From NCBI GenBank assembly GCA_022791315.1, contig JAAVYW010000039.1, positions 1-39,555 of the forward strand: 39,555 bases of DNA, written 5' to 3'. Numbering within the stretch: position 1 is the stretch's first letter; each line of letters begins with the position of its first letter. This document shows, piece after piece, positions 33,511-39,555 of the stretch. The translations under genes were made by a program, and so were the position numbers. The DNA comes from Oscillospiraceae bacterium. GTDB lineage: Bacteria; Bacillota; Clostridia; Oscillospirales; Ruminococcaceae. The notes beneath the pieces are model-generated. The model did not search any database. It saw only the letters and a list, made by a program, of their open reading frames with translations, and was not told the origin of the DNA.

Positions 33511-34164
33511 CTACAGCGCAAACAGGGGCCCTACCCATTCCAGCAGCAGCTGGGACAGGGGGCCCACCTCCACCGGCTCCCCGGCCCGCAGGCGCAGGCT
33601 ATGGGAGAGGATTTCCTGCCCGGCGGGTTCCAGCAGGGGGAGCAGCTCCTCCTGGCGGCGGACATACGTGCCGGTGCGCACGAAATAGGCCGCCTGAAGG
33701 ACAAAGGCCGCCTGCTTATAGAGCCCCCGCACGGTGGACTCCTTGCGGGCGTGGAGCAGGTTGTGCAGGCAGGCGTGATAGAGGTTTGCCGCGCCCATAT
33801 GCACCGCCTCCTGCCCGGCCTCCCGCCCGGCCCGGTGGGCCAGGGAGTCCAGCGAGCCCTCCAGCGGGGTGGTGTCGTGGTAGAGGGAGAAGAAATCGGC
33901 GGGGGGCCAGTGCTCCAGCTCCCGGCGCCCGGCCAGGAAGCCGCAGGCCAGCTCCCGGTGGGGAAGGGTGTCCAGCAGGGCGCGGTAGGTTTCTGCGTCC
34001 GCCGCTGTCAGCCGGTCTAAAATCACCACCGGGTCAATGTCGCTGCCCTCCCGTGCCTCGCCCCGGCCAAAGCTGCCCTGGAGCCCCAGGAACCACACCC
34101 GGCCCGGGAACGCCGTTTGCAGCCGCTGGCGCAGCTGCTCCATCCATGTCCATGGGTCAATCAT
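33511..34164 (-). CDS. nucleotidyltransferase-fold protein
   Basis: A 217-residue protein with an N-terminal Pol-beta-like nucleotidyltransferase motif GSFGRGEAREGSDID (near 31-45), containing the GSxxxG and DxD elements that bind metal and nucleotide. The C-terminal half (about 120-215) is helical, similar to the HEPN-like or substrate domains linked to such enzymes. Relatives include antibiotic adenylyltransferases and MNT-type antitoxins. No separate HEPN toxin gene adjoins, so a toxin-antitoxin role has no support here. ATG at 34164 with GGAGG at 8 nt; a TTG two codons upstream is less well placed. The gap to the C26 gene (33329-33510) holds only GCCGGC-type dyads. Confidence 0.75.
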   Translation of the reverse strand: MIDPWTWMEQLRQRLQTAFPGRVWFLGLQGSFGRGEAREGSDIDPVVILDRLTAADAETYRALLDTLPHRELACGFLAGRRELEHWPPADFFSLYHDTTPLEGSLDSLAHRAGREAGQEAVHMGAANLYHACLHNLLHARKESTVRGLYKQAAFVLQAAYFVRTGTYVRRQEELLPLLEPAGQEILSHSLRLRAGEPVEVGPLSQLLLEWVGPLFAL

Positions 34165-34190
34165 CTGCAAATCCTCCTTTTTGAGACAGC

Positions 34191-34226
34191 AAAAGGGCCT
34201 GCCACAGGAAAAGCCATGGCAGGCCC
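34191..34226 (-). terminator. intrinsic terminator after the TM2 gene
   Basis: Minus strand: 10-bp perfect stem GGGCCTGCCA/TGGCAGGCCC (34226-34217 with 34204-34195), then TTTT. It lies 25 bp after the TM2-protein stop and 30 bp before the nucleotidyltransferase start, so the latter needs readthrough or its own promoter. Confidence 0.85.
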
Positions 34227-34249
34227 GCTGTCTTTTTATTTCCGGGTCA

Positions 34250-34660
34250 TTATTGGGTCAGGGGCACGCCGTTGGCGTCGGCACTGATGTTGCCGCAGAG
34301 AATCAGGATTCCCTCGACAAAGCCCCAGATACCGCCGATGCCACAGGTGACAAATGTGACGACAATCTGGATAATGGCCTTTTTGGTGAAGCCCAGATAG
34401 AAATTGTGGATACCAATGCTGCCCAGGAAAATGCCCAGCAGGCCAGCCACCATCTTGGACTTGGGCGTACCGGCGCCGGCATAGCCGCCGCCCATCGCGC
34501 TGCCAAGCGGTGCGCCGCACTTTACACAGACAGCCGCGCCGGGATTGGCAGGCTCGCCGCAGTTGGCGCAGAATTTATTGCCTACGTTTTTCGCCACGCC
34601 GCAGTGGATACAGACAGCGGCATTGGGATCAATTTGCTGACCACAGTTCTTGCAAAACAT
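34250..34660 (-). CDS. TM2-domain membrane protein with two zinc ribbons
   Basis: A 136-residue protein. The N-terminus has two successive zinc-ribbon modules: MFCKNCG...CIHCG (about 1-20) and FCANCG...CVKCG (about 30-50). A Gly-rich linker follows, then a TM2 domain (about 65-125): two hydrophobic helices with the family motif FLGSIGIHNFYLGFTKKAI between and around them. TM2 proteins are widespread, and their role is unknown; the ribbons would face the cytosol. The gene has a perfect-hexamer promoter and its own terminator, so it is a single-gene unit, probably well expressed. GAGGAGG precedes the ATG. Confidence 0.88.
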   Translation of the reverse strand: MFCKNCGQQIDPNAAVCIHCGVAKNVGNKFCANCGEPANPGAAVCVKCGAPLGSAMGGGYAGAGTPKSKMVAGLLGIFLGSIGIHNFYLGFTKKAIIQIVVTFVTCGIGGIWGFVEGILILCGNISADANGVPLTQ

Positions 34661-34771
34661 AATCGTTCCTCCTCATATCGTTCCATAGTCCCTGCTCCCA
34701 ATGTATGCGGGAGGGCGGGGAAAAAGACAAACCGGACACATTCCCAGCGTCGGGATTCCCCTTTTCTCCTT

Positions 34772-34800
34772 ATTATACGAATTTTTTCGGATACTGTCAA
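34772..34800 (-). promoter_or_regulatory. perfect-hexamer promoter of the TM2 gene
   Basis: Minus strand: TTGACA (34795-34800), 17-nt spacer, TATAAT (34772-34777), both exact consensus. It lies 112 bp ahead of the TM2-protein start, in the gap after the carboxypeptidase gene. Confidence 0.85.
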
Positions 34801-34833
34801 CAAAATCCGCAGAAATTTCGCAAAGTTCCCCTT

Positions 34834-36135
34834 TTACCGGCGGCCCTGGTTCCTGCGGCGGCGGGCCAGGTTGCGGTAGCGCAGCACGCACAGGGCCAGG
34901 AAAAACACTACGCACAGCAGCGCCAAGACCACCACCACGGTGAGAAGCCCTTTGAGGATGGGCCACAGCGGGCTCTCCTCGTTCTCCTCGGGCTGGTTGG
35001 CGCTGGTGGGGGCCGCCACAACGGCCACCTGGTATTCCAAGGGCACGCTGTAGAGCAGGTCTTCCCCGTTGTACACCGAGAGCTGGGGGGAAAGGTCCTT
35101 TTTATCCAGGTAAAACTGGGGCAGGTTGTGCTTCACGGTGAGCCCCTCCCCCTCGTCGTCAGAGGGGATAGCCACCTTCAGCTCGCTGGGGACACGGAAG
35201 GTGATGCTCTCTGTGGGGTTTTCCACCTCCCCCACCGGCACCGAGGCGGGAATCTCCGCCGAGGCGGTGCTGACAGGCACCTTTTTGTAATTATCAAACA
35301 CATAGTCATAGAGGGCCACTGCGTCCTTGAACTTGTCCCACTGGGTCGGGGTTGCCAGGCTGACAAAAATCAGGCTCATTTCCTCCCGCTCGGCCGCCGA
35401 GACAAAGGTGTGGGTGGCCTGGGGGGTCCAGCCCAGCTTGCCCCCCACTGCCCCATTGTAGGTGTACTCCGAGGTGACAGTGAGGCAGTCGTCAGTGCCG
35501 AAGTGGCGTTCCTCGTTTAAATTTGTGGCCTCCATATCGTATTCCGCCGCGCCGAAGACCTCCTCAAACCCCTTGACGGTCAGGGCCCACTGGAGGATTA
35601 GGGCAAAGTCATAGGCGGTGGTGTAGTGGTCGTCGTCGTGGAGGCCGTTGGCGTTCATGAAATTGGTGTTGACCGCGCCCAGCTCCTTGGCCTTGTTATT
35701 CATCTTCCACACAAAGGCGTCCAGGGTGCCGGCGTCGTACTCCGCCAGCACGTTGGCGGCGTCGTTGGCAGAATAGAGCATGGTGGCGTAGACCATTTCC
35801 TCCACCGTCACCTGCTCCCCCTCCGCCAGGGCGATGTGGGAGGACTCCGGGTCAATCCCGGCTATCATGGATTCTGTGACAGTAATCTGCTCGTTCATCT
35901 GGTGCCGCTCCATCACCAGGGCCACGGTGAGCACCTTGGTGATACTGGCGGGGTACATCTTCTTGTGCATGTCCTTGCCGAGGATAGCTTGTCCTGTATC
36001 CCGGTCAAACACTATGTAAGTCTCGGAGAATGTCTCGGGGAGCGCGTCGATGGCAAAGGCCTTGGGCAGAACGCCTGCAAATACAAAAAACACCGCCAGC
36101 AGCACGGCCAGGGCACGGGTTGCCGTCCGTTTCAT
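34834..36135 (-). CDS. D-alanyl-D-alanine carboxypeptidase (peptidase S11, DacF-like)
   Basis: A 433-residue penicillin-binding protein that trims pentapeptides of peptidoglycan. Signal peptide about 1-28 (ending KAFA). Catalytic SxxK is Ser64-Ile-Thr-Lys67, SxN is Ser122-Ala-Asn124. The third motif, normally KTG, reads KLG at 233-235 in GGKLGWTPQA. The C-terminal beta domain (about 295-380) is followed by a transmembrane anchor (about 390-418) and a basic tail RRRRNQGRR. An in-frame upstream extension to 36192 lacks the signal-peptide start; ATG 36135 or the adjacent TTG 36138 is preferred, with AAAGGA upstream. Confidence 0.9.
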   Translation of the reverse strand: MKRTATRALAVLLAVFFVFAGVLPKAFAIDALPETFSETYIVFDRDTGQAILGKDMHKKMYPASITKVLTVALVMERHQMNEQITVTESMIAGIDPESSHIALAEGEQVTVEEMVYATMLYSANDAANVLAEYDAGTLDAFVWKMNNKAKELGAVNTNFMNANGLHDDDHYTTAYDFALILQWALTVKGFEEVFGAAEYDMEATNLNEERHFGTDDCLTVTSEYTYNGAVGGKLGWTPQATHTFVSAAEREEMSLIFVSLATPTQWDKFKDAVALYDYVFDNYKKVPVSTASAEIPASVPVGEVENPTESITFRVPSELKVAIPSDDEGEGLTVKHNLPQFYLDKKDLSPQLSVYNGEDLLYSVPLEYQVAVVAAPTSANQPEENEESPLWPILKGLLTVVVVLALLCVVFFLALCVLRYRNLARRRRNQGRR

Positions 36136-36216
36136 CAATCGATACCAATCCTTTCCGGAAATCTCTGAAGCGCCGCGCCCGTTCCCCGGCACGGCGGGTA
36201 TTCTTTCACGATTACC

Positions 36217-36245
36217 ATGCTATAACTTTCTCGGGAATCTGTCAA
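36217..36245 (-). promoter_or_regulatory. probable promoter of the carboxypeptidase gene
   Basis: Minus strand: TTGACA (36240-36245), 17-nt spacer, TAGCAT (36217-36222), about 80 bp ahead of the start codon. The -35 is perfect, the -10 weak. Confidence 0.5.
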
Positions 36246-36342
36246 GTGGCAAGTTTTGGCGAAAAGGGCAGAAATTTCGGCTTTGCCGGCAGGACACCCT
36301 ATCCTGCCCTCAAGTTTTTCACATTTTCTCCACAAGATGTTG

Positions 36343-36371
36343 AAAACCGGGGAAGAGGCCTTCCCCGGTTT
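36343..36371 (-). terminator. intrinsic terminator abutting a lipoprotein stop codon
   Basis: Minus strand: 12-bp perfect stem AAACCGGGGAAG/CTTCCCCGGTTT (36371-36360 with 36355-36344), tetraloop, then TTTTC including the arm end. It begins one base after the stop codon of the Big_2 lipoprotein. Confidence 0.75.
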
Positions 36372-36372
36372 C

Positions 36373-37416
36373 CTACTCGTCTTTTGCCTCCACCAAGACG
36401 GCAAAGGTGAACTCTTTTTCCTCCCCGTCGATGCGGATGGTGCCGGTAATGGTGGCCACGCCGGGGGAGATACCGGTGACCTCCCCTTCGGGGGTGACAG
36501 TGGCCAGGGATTCGTCAGGGGAGGCATACTGGATGGTATAGGCCAGGCCCCCCGCCACATTGACACGGGCCTGGGTTTTACCCCCCACAGGGATTACGGC
36601 GTCCTTAGAGAGCACCATTACATGGCGGACGAGGGCGCCGTCCTCTCCCTGCTTATCCTGGAGCATGGTTTTGGAGCTGCCCCAGAGCAGCTTGGGGGCG
36701 GGCTGTTCCAGGCGGTAGATGCTGGTGAAATCCCGGGCGATGTAGTACCGGGCCGTCCTGGTCTCCGCCTCGTAAAACCAGTCGTCCTTCAGTTCCTGGG
36801 CAATGCGCGCCCCGCCGGCGGCGCCGTCCTCCGCCAGGGTTTTGAGCATGGCGGTGAGGATGGGATGGGGGTCGCCCGCCTCGTCCCGCTCAAAGCGGTA
36901 CTGCCCCTCGGCGGGGAAGGGCAGCGCGCCCGACAGGGTGAGGGACACCGTGCCCCGCTCCAGGGTGAGGGTGAGGTGGAAGACCTCCTCCTCCGGGTCG
37001 GCGTTCACGTCCTCGTAGTAGGCCTTGTTCCCCTCCACCCTTGCCACGCCTGAGAGGGCCAGTTCCCCTCCCTCGGCGGAATCATACAGGGAAAAGCCCA
37101 GCCAGCCCTGGTCTAGGTACTGCACCGCCAGGCGGGGCAGCTGGGTTTCGCTATAGTTCTCCCCGTAGAAGATGCCCCTTGCCTCTTCCCAGGAGCGGGG
37201 GCCTGCAAAATCCGCCTGCTGGTTCAGTTTTTCCAGCTCCTTCTCCTGCCGCTCTTCGTCCTCGGCGGCAAAGGTCTGGCCCAGGTTTTCCTCCTCGGTC
37301 TTGGGGGCCAGGGGGTTCTCCGGCTCCTTTTGGGGCAGGCAGCCCGCCAGGAGGCCCATCACCAGCGCCCCCGCCAGCAAAAGGCCCATCCGCTTCTTTC
37401 CTGTCACTGCAAGCAT
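36373..37416 (-). CDS. lipoprotein with C-terminal bacterial Ig-like (Big_2) domain
   Basis: A 347-residue secreted lipoprotein. The signal peptide MLAVTGKKRMGLLLAGALVM leads to lipobox LLAGC, so the mature protein is lipid-anchored outside the cell. An acidic linker follows (EEENLGQTFAAEDEERQEKEL), then a middle domain I do not recognise (about 70-260). The last 80 residues carry a Big_2-like pattern: YASPDESLATVTPEGEVTGI, then SPGVATITGTI. Big_2 domains often mediate surface or carbohydrate binding. It starts 17 bp after the other lipoprotein gene; the two form an operon. ATG with AAGGAG at 5 nt. Confidence 0.8.
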   Translation of the reverse strand: MLAVTGKKRMGLLLAGALVMGLLAGCLPQKEPENPLAPKTEEENLGQTFAAEDEERQEKELEKLNQQADFAGPRSWEEARGIFYGENYSETQLPRLAVQYLDQGWLGFSLYDSAEGGELALSGVARVEGNKAYYEDVNADPEEEVFHLTLTLERGTVSLTLSGALPFPAEGQYRFERDEAGDPHPILTAMLKTLAEDGAAGGARIAQELKDDWFYEAETRTARYYIARDFTSIYRLEQPAPKLLWGSSKTMLQDKQGEDGALVRHVMVLSKDAVIPVGGKTQARVNVAGGLAYTIQYASPDESLATVTPEGEVTGISPGVATITGTIRIDGEEKEFTFAVLVEAKDE

Positions 37417-37433
37417 CCTTTCTCCTTGTTTTT

Positions 37434-38549
37434 TTACCGGTCCAGCCGTTTGGTAAATTCCCCGGTCATGGGGTCCACCTCGTAGAGGCAGGACAGGTCC
37501 TCCGCCACGGCAAAGCTGCCCAGGGGGGTATAGCTGGTCTCGGTGGCGGCGCCCAGGTTAATCATGTAGCAGCTCACGCCATCCACAATCAGGGTGCCGT
37601 TGTTCATAAAGGTGAGGGTCTGGCCCTCAGCCAGCTGCCCCTCCATCTCCTCCTGCACATACTGCATCAGCAGCTCCTTGGCCTCCATATAGTGGTCGGT
37701 GATGCCGTAGCTCTCGGGGGTGGCAGTCTCTTGGTCATAGCGCAAAGGGGTGTCAAAGTCATCCAGGGTGTCCGGGTCGGCCAGCACCTCGTCCCGCAGA
37801 TTGGTAAAGGTATTGGTCTCGGTGCTGTAGCAATAGAGCTCGTCCCGGTTATCGGTGAGGGTGCTGGTGTAGAAGACACGGCAGTAGATGGCGGCGCTGC
37901 CCTCCCCCAGCAGGAAGGCGCTGTACTCAATTTTTTCCAGCTGGTCCCCCTCATAGGGCTCTCCCACTGTCTCCAGAAAGCGCTGTTTCAGCCCCGCTTC
38001 GCTGAGGCCAAACTGGGTGAAGACATCCCCCATTGTCACCGCCTTTTGCTCCTCCATGTCAAAGCACATGCCGAAGAGCTCGCCCTGGGTGCCGTAGGTG
38101 GGGTAGTAAATCTTCTTCACCACCACCTGGACATACCGCTCCCCTGTGCGGGGATAGGCCTTGATGTCGGCCCAGGCGCCCCCTGCATGGGACTCCGACT
38201 GCTGAAAGGCCGCGTATTCATTGGCCATATCCTGCATTTGGCGGTTAAAGGCATCCAGCTCCTCCTGTTTGCCGCCCACGGAAAACACCGGGATTTCCAC
38301 AACTGTGTCCCCGTTCTCCCCGCCGTACTCCTGCACCAGCAGCTTAATCTGGGGATAGACCGGCTGTGGCTCCTCTTCCTCTTCATCCTGGGGGGCAGGG
38401 GGCTCCGGGTCCTGGGATTCCTCCGGGGGCGGGGGCAGCAAGACGTCCGAGGAGTCCTCCTGTTTTGGCGGCTGGGCGTTCTTTTCACACCCTGCCAGCC
38501 CTGCGCAGAACAGGAGCAGCAGGGCCAGCACTGCAATTTTCTTTTTCAT
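37434..38549 (-). CDS. lipoprotein with Pro/Glu-rich linker
   Basis: A 371-residue lipoprotein. Signal peptide MKKKIAVLALLLLFCAGLAGC ends at the lipobox (about residue 21), given here as MKKKIAVL and then LAGC. A low-complexity linker (about 25-65) rich in Pro, Glu and Asp follows, then two beta-rich regions resembling DUF4163/DUF3298-type extracytoplasmic domains, with IKAYPRTGERYVQVVVKKI and later YSAFLLGEGSAAIYCRVF. That assignment is tentative. The ATG at 38549 fits the signal peptide; a longer reading upstream crosses the repeat and has no support. It is first of a two-gene operon with the Big_2 lipoprotein. Confidence 0.78.
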   Translation of the reverse strand: MKKKIAVLALLLLFCAGLAGCEKNAQPPKQEDSSDVLLPPPPEESQDPEPPAPQDEEEEEPQPVYPQIKLLVQEYGGENGDTVVEIPVFSVGGKQEELDAFNRQMQDMANEYAAFQQSESHAGGAWADIKAYPRTGERYVQVVVKKIYYPTYGTQGELFGMCFDMEEQKAVTMGDVFTQFGLSEAGLKQRFLETVGEPYEGDQLEKIEYSAFLLGEGSAAIYCRVFYTSTLTDNRDELYCYSTETNTFTNLRDEVLADPDTLDDFDTPLRYDQETATPESYGITDHYMEAKELLMQYVQEEMEGQLAEGQTLTFMNNGTLIVDGVSCYMINLGAATETSYTPLGSFAVAEDLSCLYEVDPMTGEFTKRLDR

Positions 38550-38618
38550 GGCTCCATCGTTTCCTCCCAATGGCAAAAATACAGGGGCAGGGCGCACCTA
38601 GAAAAGCGCCGCGCCCTG

Positions 38619-38676
38619 CCGGCCCTGCGTGGCGGGCCGTCTTCCTTTGCGTTCACAAAGGAAGCGAAAAGACCCT
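38619..38676 (-). repeat. dispersed two-hairpin repeat, copy B
   Basis: A 58-bp unit matching copy A (5538-5596) in inverted orientation. In this copy the first stem is one pair longer (CTTCCTTTG/CAAAGGAAG). It begins 14 nt after the stop codon of the 175-residue protein gene, again in that gene's direction. Confidence 0.75.
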
Positions 38677-38689
38677 GCGGGGCTCCCAC

Positions 38690-39217
38690 CTATGCGCCGA
38701 AAAACAGGGGCGTGAGGCTGGCGTCCTCCACCAGGGCAGCCAGGGATTCCAGGGCCTGCTGCTCCGGTGCGTGCCCGGTGATTTCCTCCAGCACAGCGGC
38801 CAGGGCGGCCAGGGGCGTGTCCTTCCCCTGGCGGGCTAAATCGTTTTCCAGCAGGGCAAAGTCAATGCGGCCTGCGTCGTTTTGATAGGCCCGCAGGAAA
38901 ATCCAATAGTCCCGGCTGGCTAAGACGGGGTTTGGGGCCTCTTTGGTCTGGGGGCCGGGGGTTATGTTGGGCAGCGCCCGTTCCAGGTAGGGCAGCCCGG
39001 CGGTGCGGGTCATGGCCTCCTCAAACACGCCGGGGAAGAAGACGGCCTCATCCACCTTCCCCACCGGGCAGAGCCCCATGGTCTTTTTTTCCAGCACCAC
39101 CGAGGCGGTGAGCCCGTCGCTCAGCCTGCGCACAGTGAGCAGGAAGCCCTCCTCTGTCTTTTCCCGGTAGGCAATGCCCTCTAAACTGGTGAGTTCTACG
39201 ATTTTGGAACGTATCAT
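38690..39217 (-). CDS. unknown 175-residue protein
   Basis: Not recognised. The N-terminal half (about 1-95) looks beta-rich and soluble, with FLLTVRRLSDGLTASVVLEKK; the C-terminal half (about 95-175) is helical and acidic, with PVLASRDYWIFLRAYQ and LAALAAVLEEITG. There is no signal peptide or membrane helix. The coding bias matches its neighbours and the start is ATG with AAGGTG at 5 nt, so it is probably a real gene. The downstream lipoprotein gene is 140 bp away across the repeat, so co-transcription is uncertain. Confidence 0.65.
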   Translation of the reverse strand: MIRSKIVELTSLEGIAYREKTEEGFLLTVRRLSDGLTASVVLEKKTMGLCPVGKVDEAVFFPGVFEEAMTRTAGLPYLERALPNITPGPQTKEAPNPVLASRDYWIFLRAYQNDAGRIDFALLENDLARQGKDTPLAALAAVLEEITGHAPEQQALESLAALVEDASLTPLFFGA

Positions 39218-39355
39218 GGTGTCACCTTAGCCTCCGCTCTTGCAAAGGCTCCCTTTCTCCCCGTTGGGGCGGTCTTGCGGGGGAAAATCGCCGCCGCTCC
39301 GGCAGCGATTTTCCCCCGAGTTCTGTCAAAAAATGTGCGGTCGGTTTCCCTCTAC

Positions 39356-39384
39356 AGATTACTCAAAATCCGGCGGTTTGTCAA
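39356..39384 (-). promoter_or_regulatory. possible promoter of the 175-residue protein gene
   Basis: Minus strand: perfect TTGACA (39379-39384), 17-nt spacer, TAATCT (39356-39361). The leader would include the hairpin at 39279-39317. Confidence 0.4.
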
Positions 39385-39460
39385 CTGGGAGAAACTGCAA
39401 TCCCTTTTAGGGAATGTAGGAGTACAATACATGTTGGACAGTAGGGGAAGAAAAGAGTAG

Positions 39461-39529
39461 AAGGATGAGGCCAAATCGGTTAAAGTTGAGTTACCACACT
39501 TAACAAAACCGAGAGGAGGCCACATCCTT
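39461..39529 (+). other. fold-back inverted repeat before the right-edge ORF
   Basis: AAGGATGAGGCC (39461-39472) pairs with GGCCACATCCTT (39518-39529) at 11 of 12 positions, and CGGTT pairs with AACCG further in. The ribosome site AGGAGG (39514-39519) lies between these pairing segments and partly inside the outer arm, so the fold would hide it. Confidence 0.6.
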
Positions 39530-39530
39530 C

Positions 39531-39555
39531 ATGAGAAAGAGTATAACACAAGACA
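39531..39555 (+). CDS. 5' end of a probable transposase gene (cut by window edge)
   Basis: Only eight codons are visible: ATG followed by RKSITQD. AGGAGG lies 11 nt upstream. From memory, this N-terminus resembles DDE transposases of gut Clostridia (IS481/IS3-like, with a YNKSRSYIYFW helix-turn-helix region further on), but eight residues are too few for a firm call. The preceding AT-rich DNA and fold-back hairpin fit an insertion-element edge. Confidence 0.4.

Larger units (their letters stand above)
39218..39530. other. intergenic region with a long hairpin and an insertion-element edge
   Basis: About 310 bp without a gene. It holds a 13-bp perfect stem GGGGGAAAATCGC/GCGATTTTCCCCC (39279-39291 with 39305-39317) extended inward by GCCG/CGGC after one C-A mismatch; a promoter candidate for the 175-residue protein; and, from about 39432, AT-richer sequence (TGTTGGACAGTAGGGG) that is probably the left end of a mobile element. 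Confidence 0.5.
39432..39555 (+). mobile_element. probable left end of an insertion sequence (partial)
   Basis: From about 39432 (TGTTGGACAGTAGG) the composition changes and a fold-back repeat and transposase-like start follow. The exact terminal repeat cannot be set because the other end is outside the window. Confidence 0.35.

Noticed and set aside
37041-38885. 614-codon plus-strand ORF across the lipoprotein genes
   Set aside because: Opposite two lipoproteins with clear signal peptides; Pro/Arg/Ser-rich start and no recognisable domain.
1-39555. CRISPR array, tRNA or rRNA genes
   Set aside because: No regularly spaced direct repeats, cloverleaf-like segments or rRNA signatures were seen; covariance-model searches would be needed to exclude small RNAs.

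Overview
The window reads as chromosomal DNA of a GC-rich member of the Clostridia, most likely an anaerobic gut Oscillospiraceae-type bacterium (Flavonifractor/Pseudoflavonifractor-like). This is inferred from Firmicutes gene order, RemA, the PASTA kinase, consensus sigma-A promoters with AGGAGG ribosome sites, and strong C/G third-position bias. No rRNA, tRNA or CRISPR array was recognised.

Left part (1-5660): possible mobile-element or gene remnants; a BlaI/MecI-type repressor on the minus strand; then, divergently, a two-gene ABC exporter behind a perfect-hexamer promoter. The exporter leader carries an intrinsic terminator lying inside a 15-codon ORF, which looks like transcription attenuation. 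A co-transcribed 162-residue protein of unknown function follows. A bidirectional terminator closes the unit.

5677-7772: a single-gene unit encoding a GH120-type beta-xylosidase.

7818-26210: an 18 kb minus-strand run of 18 tightly packed genes from one clear promoter at about 26.2 kb. Order in transcription: yicC, remA, gmk, rpoZ, priA, def, fmt, a HAD phosphatase, rsmB, rlmN, prpC, prkC, rsgA, thiN, a Zn-ribbon protein, yifB, rqcH, and a Uma2-like protein. It joins RNA processing, nucleotide supply, replication restart, translation start and protein N-terminus formation, ribosome modification and assembly, Ser/Thr phospho-signalling and ribosome rescue. Relative to the usual Firmicutes cluster, coaBC is absent between rpoZ and priA, and rpe between rsgA and thiN.

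26472-31955: a DUF362 protein gene on the minus strand; then a MarR regulator with a perfect inverted-repeat operator, followed by a heterodimeric ABC exporter with one degenerate ATPase site, ended by a 46-bp perfect palindrome.

31956-34250: an AT-rich patch holding a lipoprotein gene with two frameshifts, a class-I glutamine-amidotransferase-like (peptidase C26) gene, and a nucleotidyltransferase-fold gene.

34250-39217: envelope-related genes on the minus strand: a double-zinc-ribbon TM2 membrane protein, a D,D-carboxypeptidase, two lipoproteins and an unknown protein. The window ends in the first codons of a probable transposase gene preceded by a fold-back hairpin.

The least explained signals are the exporter leader with a terminator-containing micro-ORF, a 59-bp two-hairpin repeat found just 3' of two unrelated genes 33 kb apart, and the heavily structured def-fmt intercistronic and yicC leader RNAs.
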